8,123 nt of DNA from Alphaproteobacteria bacterium (GTDB lineage Bacteria > Pseudomonadota > Alphaproteobacteria > RF32 > CAG-977), in assembly GCA_017476085.1 (NCBI GenBank), contig JAFVEJ010000070.1:1-8123 (forward strand). Reading direction: 5' to 3'. A model generated the notes under the pieces. The model made no database searches. It saw only the letters and a list, made by a program, of their open reading frames with translations, and was not told the DNA's origin. A program made the translations under genes and the position numbers. Below, one piece after another: positions 1-6,455 of this stretch; position 1 is the first letter of the stretch; each line of letters starts with the position of its first letter.

Positions 1-501
1 TTGGCGAACGAACATGCGCAGGAATTGAAGGATCTGTTGGGAATGACGGATGCCGATATTGCTCGTATGGCGGAAGGGAAATCCGTAAACGGCTATAACG
101 TGCATCACAAACTGCCGATTCATGGCGGCGGCAAAAACGAATTTTCCAACTTCATTTTGACGCCGTTGTATCCGCATGATCAATGGCATCATGACGTTTT
201 GGACAAACAGATTCAGGGAATCGGCGAAGGCCAGTCCCGCAAAGTGTTGCTGCCGTATTCGGACGATATGATTTACGATCCGAAGAAATACGGCTTTACC
301 AGAAACAACGAACAGGTTATGCCGAATTATCGTTCCCGCGTCAATGCGAACAACTATCCTAAAATTTACAAACCGGAACATGTCGCAGATGCGGCGGCCC
401 GCAAACGTGAATTGGATCATTTTGCTCCGGCGCCGAAAAACGACGGAGGCAAAAAAACGGTTGTTGCCAATTTGGCAAAGCAGCGTCAGATGGATCGTTA
501 A
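1..501 (+). CDS. HNH/endonuclease VII-like nuclease domain protein (5' end possibly truncated)
   Basis: Probable metal-dependent nuclease of the HNH/treble-clef (endonuclease VII-like) superfamily. Counting from the TTG at base 1, residues 31-39 read GYNVHHKLP, with the His pair at 35-36. They are followed by a Gly-rich GGGKN segment, an FSN with Asn50, and PHDQWHH with His59, His63 and His64. This His...Asn...His spacing fits a beta-beta-alpha metal finger. Families of this kind often form C-terminal effector domains of polymorphic toxins or phage-associated proteins. The first ~28 residues are a helical, acidic lead-in. The last ~35 are basic and low complexity. The frame is open to base 1 and no upstream sequence is visible, so TTG may be the true start of a 166-aa protein or merely an internal codon of a longer toxin or phage protein. 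A strong terminator follows 3 bases after the stop. Nuclease fold fairly likely; substrate and role unknown. No immunity gene is recognisable downstream on the same strand. Confidence 0.7.
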   Translation: MANEHAQELKDLLGMTDADIARMAEGKSVNGYNVHHKLPIHGGGKNEFSNFILTPLYPHDQWHHDVLDKQIQGIGEGQSRKVLLPYSDDMIYDPKKYGFTRNNEQVMPNYRSRVNANNYPKIYKPEHVADAAARKRELDHFAPAPKNDGGKKTVVANLAKQRQMDR

Positions 502-504
502 TTT

Positions 505-530
505 AAAAGGCCTCCGTTCGGAGGCCTTTT
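505..530. terminator. Bidirectional intrinsic terminator between convergent genes
   Basis: This is a perfect inverted repeat. The 11-base arm AAAAGGCCTCC (505-515) pairs with GGAGGCCTTTT (520-530) around a GTTC loop, and a fifth T follows. The GC core is seven pairs and the ends give A and T runs on both sides. It can therefore stop transcription of the HNH gene on the + strand and of the P-loop gene (stop at 541) on the - strand. Confidence 0.88.
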
Positions 531-540
531 TGATGAAGCT

Positions 541-1032
541 TTAAAACAGAGGCATCGTATTTTTATAATAAATGACATTCAGATTTTCTTCCGGCTCGAT
601 CGGTTCATAGCAATGAGCCATTACGTCAAACGTGTTTTCATTGATTTCCAAAGCGCTGCTGTCGGTCGCCGTTCTGTTTAAAACGCGCTTTTTGGCTGTT
701 TCCATATCACATTCGATCTGATGAAAAAGCAATGAATCGCAGAACCGTCCGGCTCGTTCAACGGCGATCTGACGGCTTTTTTTGGACCAAAAGCCGCGGT
801 CGAAAATAACGCTTGTACCGATTGAAACAATGCGTTCTCCCAATCTCCATGTAAATTCGGAAACTTTATCATGAGCCTGGCGGAATTGCTCTTCCGGTAA
901 ATTGCGGCCGAATAATTCGCGCATAAATTCGTCGTCGTTTAAAATAACCGCATTATATTGCAGGGCTAATTTACGCGCGACGGTTGATTTCCCGAATCCC
1001 ATATAGCCGCAAAGAAAGTGTACTGTAGGCAT
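541..1032 (-). CDS. Small P-loop ATPase/kinase (AAA_33 / zeta-toxin-like)
   Basis: Predicted cytosolic nucleotide-binding protein of the small P-loop kinase type, close in pattern to AAA_33 ATPases. With the ATG at 1032 it has 163 residues. The Walker A motif GYMGFGKST lies at residues 9-17, at the very N terminus. LNDDEF follows at 31-36 (the acidic position after strand 2 in such kinases). VIFDRGFWSKKSR follows at 75-87 (strand 3 Asp78, typical of the group), then an Arg-rich lid-like helix around 112-122 and a TFDVMAHCYEPIEPEE segment near 134-149 also seen in the group. A start at 1065 is possible, but it has no ribosome-binding site. The 1032 ATG has GGAA (1040-1043 on the complement) seven bases upstream and gives a compact Walker A start. 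The gene lies 78 bp downstream of the PD-(D/E)xK-like gene, in the same direction. The phosphorylated substrate cannot be told from sequence. Zeta-like toxin, antibiotic phosphotransferase or metabolic kinase all remain possible, and no epsilon-like antitoxin is visible. Confidence 0.8.
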   Translation of the reverse strand: MPTVHFLCGYMGFGKSTVARKLALQYNAVILNDDEFMRELFGRNLPEEQFRQAHDKVSEFTWRLGERIVSIGTSVIFDRGFWSKKSRQIAVERAGRFCDSLLFHQIECDMETAKKRVLNRTATDSSALEINENTFDVMAHCYEPIEPEENLNVIYYKNTMPLF

Positions 1033-1110
1033 AGTTGTATTCCATAAATAAAAATTTATGAGCATATTTTTGCAGAATTTAAGACTTTTTGTAAACCTGA
1101 AAGGAGAATT

Positions 1111-1695
1111 TTAACAAAAAAAGGATTTTAATTTGAAAAGAAAATAAACCGTTTTAGGAAAAGCTGCATAAGCACAATTATAAATAAGATTTAATGAACG
1201 GATTGTTTCGGGGGTCAGCCAACCGTCATAACCGTTGTAGTCTTTTTTCAGTTTCATGCATGTAAATTTTTTCCCGTTCGGGAAATAAGATAAGACCGGT
1301 TCTTTGAATGTTTTCCCGTCTTTATTCAGTACGCGCATGATGTTGATTCTTTTCAATTTTTTATCATCATCAAATTTAAAATGAATCAAAACGGTTTTGT
1401 TTGTGCAGTGTTTTAATTCTTCGTTCGGAACGGTTGTTTTCTGTGTTTTAACTTCCACGCGTTTTTTGTCTTTGAAACCGTCGAATCCCTTTTGATTTGG
1501 CTTTTTAGCCAGTTCGACGCCGAAAATATCGCGGGAAAGCATTTCGCCGATACTGCCCGTTATCATACTGCCGTCAAGGGAAAGACATATTTTTCGTCCG
1601 GAAGCGTCTTTTTCGATTTTCTTTTGGAAGCGTTTTGCTTTTTGTTCCATTTTCCACAGAAAACGCAAGGCTCGGATCGCTTTTAATTCATTCAT
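1111..1695 (-). CDS. PD-(D/E)xK nuclease-like protein (DUF6998-like)
   Basis: Hypothetical protein with the hallmarks of a restriction-endonuclease-like fold, 194 residues from the ATG at 1695. The core runs GSIGEMLSRDIFG (residues 48-59, Glu51), GFDGF (70-74, Asp72) and RVEVKT (79-84, Glu81 and Lys83). Together these form an E...D...ExK active site of the PD-(D/E)xK superfamily. The arrangement and the following hydrophobic strand VLIHFKF (102-108) resemble the DUF6998 family as I remember it, but I could not search. The first 35 residues are strongly basic and helical. The C terminus is Phe/Lys-rich. The longer TTG start at 1716 has no ribosome-binding site. The ATG at 1695 has AGGA eight bases upstream. 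The gene is visibly A/T-rich compared with ftsK or cysE, which hints at acquisition. It lies just beyond the 3' end of the tRNA gene. No methyltransferase or specificity subunit is in view, so a classical restriction-modification role is not supported. Confidence 0.72.
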   Translation of the reverse strand: MNELKAIRALRFLWKMEQKAKRFQKKIEKDASGRKICLSLDGSMITGSIGEMLSRDIFGVELAKKPNQKGFDGFKDKKRVEVKTQKTTVPNEELKHCTNKTVLIHFKFDDDKKLKRINIMRVLNKDGKTFKEPVLSYFPNGKKFTCMKLKKDYNGYDGWLTPETIRSLNLIYNCAYAAFPKTVYFLFKLKSFFC

Positions 1696-1725
1696 GCGTT
1701 TTTTCCTGCCGGGCAAAGGGACAAT

Positions 1726-1754
1726 AAAAAAGCATCGCGATAAAAATTCCGCAA
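1726..1754 (-). terminator. Possible weak terminator downstream of tRNA-Met
   Basis: Reading the minus strand just past the tRNA, TTGCG (1750-1754) can pair with CGCGA (1735-1739) across a 10-base A/T-rich loop, including one G:U pair. A run of six T follows after TGC (1726-1731). The stem is short and partly wobble-paired, so readthrough into the nuclease-like gene is likely even if it works. Confidence 0.3.
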
Positions 1755-1762
1755 GGCTGTAA

Positions 1763-1839
1763 TGGTAGCGGAGGGGGGACTCGAACCCTCGACACGCGGA
1801 TTATGATTCCGCTGCTCTAACCAACTGAGCTACTCCGCC
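1763..1839 (-). tRNA. Elongator tRNA-Met (anticodon CAT), CCA encoded
   Basis: A complete 77-base cloverleaf on the minus strand. The acceptor stem GGCGGAG pairs with CTCCGCT (ending in G1:U72). The D arm is GCTC/GAGC with loop AGTTGGTTA, the anticodon stem is GCGGA/TCCGC with loop ATCATAA (anticodon at 1803-1805), and the variable loop is GTGTC. The T loop is TTCGAGT, followed by A73 and an encoded CCA (1763-1765). A CAT anticodon can mean initiator Met, elongator Met or lysidine-modified Ile2. Three consecutive G:C pairs at the base of the anticodon stem, the initiator mark, are absent, and the body resembles alphaproteobacterial elongator Met. The T stem GAGGG/CCCCC contains an A50:C64 mismatch. 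The gene sits 16 bases after the cysE stop on the same strand and may be cotranscribed with it or start inside its 3' end. Confidence 0.93.
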
Positions 1840-1855
1840 ATCGGACGAAAAACTT

Positions 1856-2587
1856 TTATCTTTTTTTCATGGAACTGTCAACACGTTTCTTTGTTTTTGT
1901 GGCTTTTTTCACGGGTTCCGGCAAGTTATTTAAAGAATCCAACCGCTTTTCGACAGCTTTTAGCTGTGCCTTTAATTCTTCTACCGTCTTTAACATAGGA
2001 TCTGTTTTCTCTGCCGCATAAGCTTCGAAACACTTTTCTGCCTTTTTATCCCGACATCTGACAATCTGGGCGGGAACGCCGACGGCGGTGGCCGAATCGG
2101 GAACATCTTTTAAAACAACGGCATTTGATCCGATTCGCGCATCGTTGCCGATAGTGATCGGTCCCAACAGTTTGGCTCCGGCGCCGACAATGACACGGTC
2201 GCCCAAAGTCGGGTGACGTTTTCCTTGATGAATCGAAGTTCCGCCCAGCGTTACCCCATGATATAAAGTCACATCGTCACCGATTTCCGCCGTTTCGCCG
2301 ATAACAACACCGGTGGCATGATCAATGAACAGATTTTTGCCGATTCGGGCGCCCGGATGGATATCGACTCCGGTCAGAAAGCGACCGAAAGAAGAAAGAA
2401 GCCGCGCTGTTGTAAAAAAATTTTTTTGCCAAAGAAAGTGAGCCGAACGATAAATTAAAATCGCATGAACTCCCGGATAGCAAAGGAAAACCTCGATTTT
2501 TGAACGCGCAGCCGGATCCCGCTGCAAAACCGAAGCGGTATATTCGCGTGCTTTTGAAAATAATTCTTTTGTCAGACGCTTGAACAT
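1856..2587 (-). CDS. cysE: Serine O-acetyltransferase CysE
   Basis: Transfers acetyl from acetyl-CoA to L-serine, giving O-acetylserine, the committed step of cysteine synthesis in the cytosol. The N-terminal helical part (residues 1-70, with [10 protein letters not shown]) leads into a left-handed beta-helix of hexapeptide repeats (about 74-172). VDIHP (Asp75) and FIDHATG (His90) match the catalytic Asp143 and His158 of E. coli CysE, with the same 15-residue spacing. GGT...GKRHP (115-126) and VGVPAQIVR (169-177) are also family landmarks. At 243 residues it is of the short type lacking the long N-terminal domain of the E. coli enzyme. After the hexapeptide domain comes a ~60-residue extension: a predicted coiled coil (about 199-220) and a Lys-rich tail. 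This extension does not look like the short Ile-terminated tail that binds CysK in enterobacteria, so docking to CysK by that route is doubtful. The start has AAGG five bases upstream in a divergent intergenic region. Confidence 0.95.
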   Translation of the reverse strand: MFKRLTKELFSKAREYTASVLQRDPAARSKIEVFLCYPGVHAILIYRSAHFLWQKNFFTTARLLSSFGRFLTGVDIHPGARIGKNLFIDHATGVVIGETAEIGDDVTLYHGVTLGGTSIHQGKRHPTLGDRVIVGAGAKLLGPITIGNDARIGSNAVVLKDVPDSATAVGVPAQIVRCRDKKAEKCFEAYAAEKTDPMLKTVEELKAQLKAVEKRLDSLNNLPEPVKKATKTKKRVDSSMKKR

Positions 2588-2652
2588 TGTACCTTCATTT
2601 CGCTAATATAACGTTCTTACTGCTTATAACCCATACTGTGCAAGGTTTCAAT
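2588..2652. promoter_or_regulatory. Divergent intergenic region between cysE and the hydrolase gene
   Basis: These 65 A/T-rich bases must hold the start signals for both divergent genes. I see A/T hexamers that could act as -10 elements (TATAAC toward the hydrolase, TATATT toward cysE). Neither has a good -35 at 16-18 bases, so I do not name exact promoters. The hydrolase ribosome-binding site AAGG is at 2642-2645. No clear operator repeat, riboswitch or leader peptide is visible. Confidence 0.4.
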
Positions 2653-3345
2653 ATGCCCGAAGTTATTTTTAACGGTCCTGAAGGACGATTGGAAGGACGT
2701 TATCAACCCGCAAACAATGAAGAAGCTCCTTTGGCGCTGATTCTGCATCCGCATCCGCAGATGCCGAACGGTTCAATGAACAATCGGGTTACTTATGCTT
2801 TGTTTCAGACATTCAGCGCTTTGGGATTTTCCGTACTGCGTTTTAATTTTCGCGGCGTGGGGCGGTCTCAGGGAACGTATGATGACGGTTTGGGGGAATT
2901 AGGCGATGCGGCCGCGGCTTTGGATTGGCTGCAAATGATGAACCGCAACGCTAAAACATGTTGGATTGCGGGCTATTCTTTCGGGGCGTGGATCGGTATG
3001 CAGCTGTTGATGCGCCGTCCGGAAATTTCAGGGTTTATTTCGGTCGCTCCTCCGGCCAATTCAAAGGATTTTTCTTTTTTGGCGCCGTGTCCTGCTTCGG
3101 GCTTGATTATTCATGGCGGGGAAGATGCTTTAATTCCCGAAGCTTCCGTTTCTGCTTTGGCAGACAAGCTGTCGGGACAGCGCAACGTTCATGTGCGTTA
3201 TACGATGTTTCCGCATACGGGACATGACTTTGATAATCATTTAAAAGAGCTGAGCTTGACCGTACATGATTATGTAACGGATATTATGACCAGAAAGCAC
3301 AAGAAATCCTCCAGAGGCAGAGGAAGCAAAAAAGTTCTTTCTTAA
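2653..3345 (+). CDS. Alpha/beta hydrolase, COG2945-like
   Basis: Cytosolic alpha/beta-hydrolase-fold protein, probably an esterase or peptidase-like hydrolase of unknown substrate. From the ATG at 2653 it has 230 residues. HPHPQMPNGSMNN (residues 32-44) forms the oxyanion/lid region typical of this group, and NFRGVGRSQG (65-74) is a family signature. GYSFG (107-111) is the nucleophile elbow with Ser109. GGEDALIP (155-162) carries the acid Asp158, and TGHDF (189-193) the catalytic His191. The full Ser-Asp-His triad is thus present. The frame stays open back to a TTG at 2587 and would add a hydrophobic, signal-like 22 residues, but that start lies on the cysE start codon and has no ribosome-binding site. 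The 2653 ATG has AAGG seven bases upstream. The last ~18 residues are strongly basic (Lys/Arg/Ser/Gly). A strong terminator follows immediately. Family assignment is firm; function is not. Confidence 0.88.
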   Translation: MPEVIFNGPEGRLEGRYQPANNEEAPLALILHPHPQMPNGSMNNRVTYALFQTFSALGFSVLRFNFRGVGRSQGTYDDGLGELGDAAAALDWLQMMNRNAKTCWIAGYSFGAWIGMQLLMRRPEISGFISVAPPANSKDFSFLAPCPASGLIIHGGEDALIPEASVSALADKLSGQRNVHVRYTMFPHTGHDFDNHLKELSLTVHDYVTDIMTRKHKKSSRGRGSKKVLS

Positions 3346-3375
3346 AAAAAGCGCCCCGAAGAAAGGGCGCTTTTT
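3346..3375. terminator. Bidirectional intrinsic terminator between hydrolase gene and lolA
   Basis: The arm AAAAAGCGCCC (3346-3356) pairs perfectly with GGGCGCTTTTT (3365-3375) around an 8-base loop. The 6-bp GC core is flanked by A and T tracts on both sides. It directly follows the hydrolase stop codon and lies 14 bases past the lolA stop on the other strand, so it can end both convergent units, including the long minus-strand block that starts at ybbN. Confidence 0.88.
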
Positions 3376-3389
3376 AACTGAGAAAAATT

Positions 3390-4022
3390 CTATTTCCGCG
3401 AAGGAATATCTCCGGGGCGGCGCTTTTTTCTGGGGTCTTTAAACTTGAATAACGTGTTGTCCAGAGAGATATTCGTTTCCATATTATCCAGAGTGACTAA
3501 AGTCGAAATTTGTTGGGCATCAGTGACTCTCCATTGACGCAGACTGAGCGGATTATCTTTAAAAATCAATGTGATTTTTCCGGCGGAAGGCAAACTTTTT
3601 TTAATGACGGAAACAGTAATAATTCCCGGTTCGGTTGTCATATCGGTAATGGTGACATCTTCGGTTTTGAACGAAAAGTTTTCTTTCAGAATCATCGACG
3701 CCGGATTTTCATCCAAATCCAAATAGGTGACTTGTTCCAATTTTTTATCGTGGAAAATCAAATAATAACCGTCCGCTATGACTTCAATCGGATGCGGCGG
3801 TTGATATTCCAAACGCATTTTATTCGGTTTCATAACGTAAAAGTCACCTTGAGCCGTTCCGCCGTTATCGCTGATTTGATAAAATTTGCTTTTAATCGTG
3901 CGAATGGAATTGAAATAAGTTTCGATTTTTTCGATTATCTTCTGCTGATCCGCCGTCAGCTGTTTTTCTTCAGCAAAAGCGGGAACCGTTAGAAATAACA
4001 ACAAAAAAAGAATCTTAAACAT
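3390..4022 (-). CDS. lolA: Outer-membrane lipoprotein carrier protein LolA
   Basis: Periplasmic chaperone that takes lipoproteins released by the LolCDE transporter and carries them across the periplasm to the outer membrane. The 210-residue product starts with a clear signal peptide: basic Lys3, a Leu/Phe-rich core at residues 4-12, and a likely AFA cleavage site after residue 17. The mature part shows the LolA pattern in order: a helix ending in IRTIKSKFYQI (40-50), GDFYVMKPNKMRLEY (59-73) with Arg70 near the family's conserved Arg, VIADG (81-85), then alternating strands up to about residue 196. A polar, basic tail closes the protein (RKKRRPGDIPSRK). Length suits the family. The start ATG has GGGA six bases upstream. 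The gene lies 39 bp after ftsK on the same strand, an order also found in other alphaproteobacteria, and is followed by a bidirectional terminator. Confidence 0.9.
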   Translation of the reverse strand: MFKILFLLLFLTVPAFAEEKQLTADQQKIIEKIETYFNSIRTIKSKFYQISDNGGTAQGDFYVMKPNKMRLEYQPPHPIEVIADGYYLIFHDKKLEQVTYLDLDENPASMILKENFSFKTEDVTITDMTTEPGIITVSVIKKSLPSAGKITLIFKDNPLSLRQWRVTDAQQISTLVTLDNMETNISLDNTLFKFKDPRKKRRPGDIPSRK

Positions 4023-4061
4023 CGCTTTTCCCGAATTGTTTTTCTTGTGACTGTAGCAGGT

Positions 4062-6389
4062 TTAACGGTTGTCGGGTACTAAAATTTCACGCTTGCCGGC
4101 ATGATTCGGAGCGGAAATAACACCTTGCGCTTCCATTTGGTCGATCAGATCGGCAGCGCGGTTATAACCGATGCGCAGTTGGCGCTGAATATAACTGGTC
4201 GATACTTTCCTGTCGCGCAGAATGATGGCGACGGCTTGATCGTACAGACTGGCATCCGCACCGCCGTCGGAAGCAAATCCTGTTCCCGCTTCTGTTTCAG
4301 GCGGTTCTTCCGTGACGGACTGTTCGTATTCGGGAACGCCCTGCAGCCGCAAATGTGCCGTGACCGCTTCGACTTCCGCATCACTGACAAACGGGCCATG
4401 CAAGCGGACGGGACGTTGTCCTTGTGCCAGATAAAGCATATCGCCGCGTCCCAAAAGCTGTTCTGCCCCCTGTTCGCCCAAAATTGTCCGGCTGTCGATT
4501 TTTGTTGTCAGCCGAAAACTGATACGTTCAGGGAAGTTTGATTTGATCGTGCCGGTGATAACGTCAACGGACGGTCGCTGCGTTGCTAAAATCAAATGAA
4601 TGCCGGCAGCGCGGGCTTTTTGCGCAATTCGCTGTACGGCAGTCTCGATTTCTTTGCCCGCCGTGATCATCAAATCGGCCATTTCATCGACAATGACAAC
4701 AATATACGGGAACGGCTTTAAGTCCAACGGCTGTTCTTCATAAATCGGCTCTCCGTTTTCATAGCCGGTCAGAACGGTTCGGGTTTTGGGCGCTTTGCTG
4801 TTAAGCAGTTCAGCCACTTTTTTATTGTAGCCGTCAATGTTGCGTACGCCTAATTCGCTCATTTGGCTGTAGCGCTGGTCCATTTCCCGAACGGCCCAAT
4901 TTAAGGCAAGAACGGCTTTTTTCGGGTCGGTCACCACAGGGGTTAATAAGTGCGGAATACCGTTATAAACGGATAATTCCAACATTTTCGGGTCAACCAT
5001 GATCAACCGCACCTGAGCGGGGGTTAAGCGATAGACCAAAGAAAGAATCATTGTGTTGATCGCGACGGATTTTCCTGATCCGGTCGTTCCGGCAACCAAC
5101 AAGTGAGGCATTTTGGCCAAGTCCGCAAAAGTCGGTTTGCCGCCGATATCTTTTCCAAGCGCCAATAGGAGCGGTTTGTCAGAGTTTTTAAAATCGTCGC
5201 AGGAAACAAGCTCTTTCAGGTAAACGTCGGCTCGTTTTTCATTCGGCATTTCGATTCCGATGACGCTTTGCCCCGGAATGACGGCAATACGGACGGATAA
5301 AGCACTCATAGAGCGGGCGATGTCGTCAGCCAAATTGATAACGCGGGTTGTTTTAATTCCCGGCGCCGGTTCCAGTTCAAACAAGGTGACGACGGGACCG
5401 GGACGGACATTGACGATTTCGCCTTTAACGCCATATTCTTCCAAAACGTTTTCCAGCTGACGGGCGCGTTTTTCCAGATAATCACGGGAAACAGCCGCTT
5501 CTTTGTCGATTTTGGGCTTTGCCAACAGGTCAAGCTTGGGCAGATGGAATTGTTTGACGTATTCGCGTTGTTCTTTGATGGATTTTAAAGGTGAAGGTTT
5601 TGCCGGCTGTTTTTTCGCCGGAGCGGGAGGCGCGGGAAGCGGTGCTTGCTGCTGCTGTTCGCCTAAATTTAATTCGCCTTGTTCGGCAAATAAACTTTCC
5701 GGCAGTTCATCGTTTTGTTCTGCCTTTTCTTCTTCGGCAGGAGGCGGAGTGTTTTTGATTTTTTTCCAGAAGAATAAAATTAGGGATTGAATCAGACGCC
5801 CTGTTCCCGCGATCCAGCGTTTAACCAAATAGAATGGAATTCCCAAAGTCGCGGCCAATCCGAAAACGGAAACAACGAAGACAATCGGGATAATCGCATA
5901 TTCCAGATAAGAAAGATAAGCCGTTTTTAAAAAATGTTTCAAAAGTGAATAGAAAACAGGCATAACGCCGCCGCTGAAACCGGCTTGAACGGGCGGAAAG
6001 GAAACTTCCGGCAAAGCGGAAAATAAAACCAGCAGCAACAGTAAAGTCGGAATAAAGCACAATATGCGCAAAATTTGGAATTTGTGCCATTTTAAACGAA
6101 TGATCAAAATTCCCCATGCGACCAATGCAACGGGGAATAAAATGGCTCCCAATCCGAAATACTGCCAAAGCAGATCGGCCCAAATCGCGCCGACCGTTCC
6201 CATCAGATTCGTTGCCGTTTCGCCGGTAGCTGTATTGAAAGACGGGTCTGCCGGATTGTATGTTGCCAAAGCGACAGTCAGCAGTAAACCGGCGCAGACA
6301 AACAACAAGCCGAAAAAACGTATGGTCAGTCGGCGGAAAAACAGTTTTAAAGCGGCAGGTAAGAACGAATGGTTTTCAGAATTTGTCAT
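4062..6389 (-). CDS. ftsK: DNA translocase FtsK
   Basis: Septal DNA pump that moves chromosome termini toward dif during division and activates XerCD recombination. The 775 residues have the full FtsK layout. Several membrane segments occupy the first ~190 residues (hydrophobic stretches near 23-43, 78-98, 107-126 and 163-187). A short Pro/Gln/Glu-rich linker (about 213-265, with QQQQ at 245-248) comes next. The alpha-beta motor has Walker A GTTGSGKS at 434-441, VDPKMLELSVYNGIPHLL at 465-482, and Walker B VVIVDE with Asp568/Glu569. ATQRPSVDVITG (602-613) and FRLTTKIDSRTILG (625-638) follow. The C-terminal winged-helix gamma domain (about 714-775) includes VSTSYIQRQLRIGYNRAA, the element that reads KOPS DNA and contacts XerD. 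Length is near that of other alphaproteobacterial FtsKs and well below E. coli, whose linker is much longer. The ATG has GGAA five bases upstream. The 66-bp gap from the LON gene holds no promoter I trust and no terminator, so readthrough from upstream is likely. Confidence 0.97.
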   Translation of the reverse strand: MTNSENHSFLPAALKLFFRRLTIRFFGLLFVCAGLLLTVALATYNPADPSFNTATGETATNLMGTVGAIWADLLWQYFGLGAILFPVALVAWGILIIRLKWHKFQILRILCFIPTLLLLLVLFSALPEVSFPPVQAGFSGGVMPVFYSLLKHFLKTAYLSYLEYAIIPIVFVVSVFGLAATLGIPFYLVKRWIAGTGRLIQSLILFFWKKIKNTPPPAEEEKAEQNDELPESLFAEQGELNLGEQQQQAPLPAPPAPAKKQPAKPSPLKSIKEQREYVKQFHLPKLDLLAKPKIDKEAAVSRDYLEKRARQLENVLEEYGVKGEIVNVRPGPVVTLFELEPAPGIKTTRVINLADDIARSMSALSVRIAVIPGQSVIGIEMPNEKRADVYLKELVSCDDFKNSDKPLLLALGKDIGGKPTFADLAKMPHLLVAGTTGSGKSVAINTMILSLVYRLTPAQVRLIMVDPKMLELSVYNGIPHLLTPVVTDPKKAVLALNWAVREMDQRYSQMSELGVRNIDGYNKKVAELLNSKAPKTRTVLTGYENGEPIYEEQPLDLKPFPYIVVIVDEMADLMITAGKEIETAVQRIAQKARAAGIHLILATQRPSVDVITGTIKSNFPERISFRLTTKIDSRTILGEQGAEQLLGRGDMLYLAQGQRPVRLHGPFVSDAEVEAVTAHLRLQGVPEYEQSVTEEPPETEAGTGFASDGGADASLYDQAVAIILRDRKVSTSYIQRQLRIGYNRAADLIDQMEAQGVISAPNHAGKREILVPDNR

Positions 6390-6455
6390 AATTGTTCCGA
6401 AGATCCGAGAGTCAAAGGATTCTTTATGTTATGACATTAAAAAGTAAAGGTTCGT

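Noticed and set aside
1101..1134. Strong Shine-Dalgarno-like AAGGAG on the + strand
   Set aside because: No ATG, GTG or TTG lies at a usable distance, and the nearest TTG opens only a few codons. It lies at the 3' edge of the minus-strand nuclease-like gene.
2587..2652. Upstream TTG start of the hydrolase, giving a hydrophobic signal-like N terminus
   Set aside because: It overlaps the cysE start codon and has no ribosome-binding site. The ATG at 2653 has AAGG at good spacing, and the COG2945-like domain begins right after it.
3510..3992. 160-codon open frame antisense to lolA
   Set aside because: It mirrors the lolA coding sequence, has a Phe/Arg/Ile-biased composition without domain features, and no supporting ribosome-binding site.
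4101..4541. Long open frame antisense to ftsK on the + strand
   Set aside because: It lies wholly within the conserved motor/gamma coding region of ftsK and its translation shows no recognisable domain. It is a shadow frame.
6390..6455. Separate ftsK promoter
   Set aside because: A/T-rich, but TTTACT and TTGACT candidates have no acceptable -10 at 16-18 bases.
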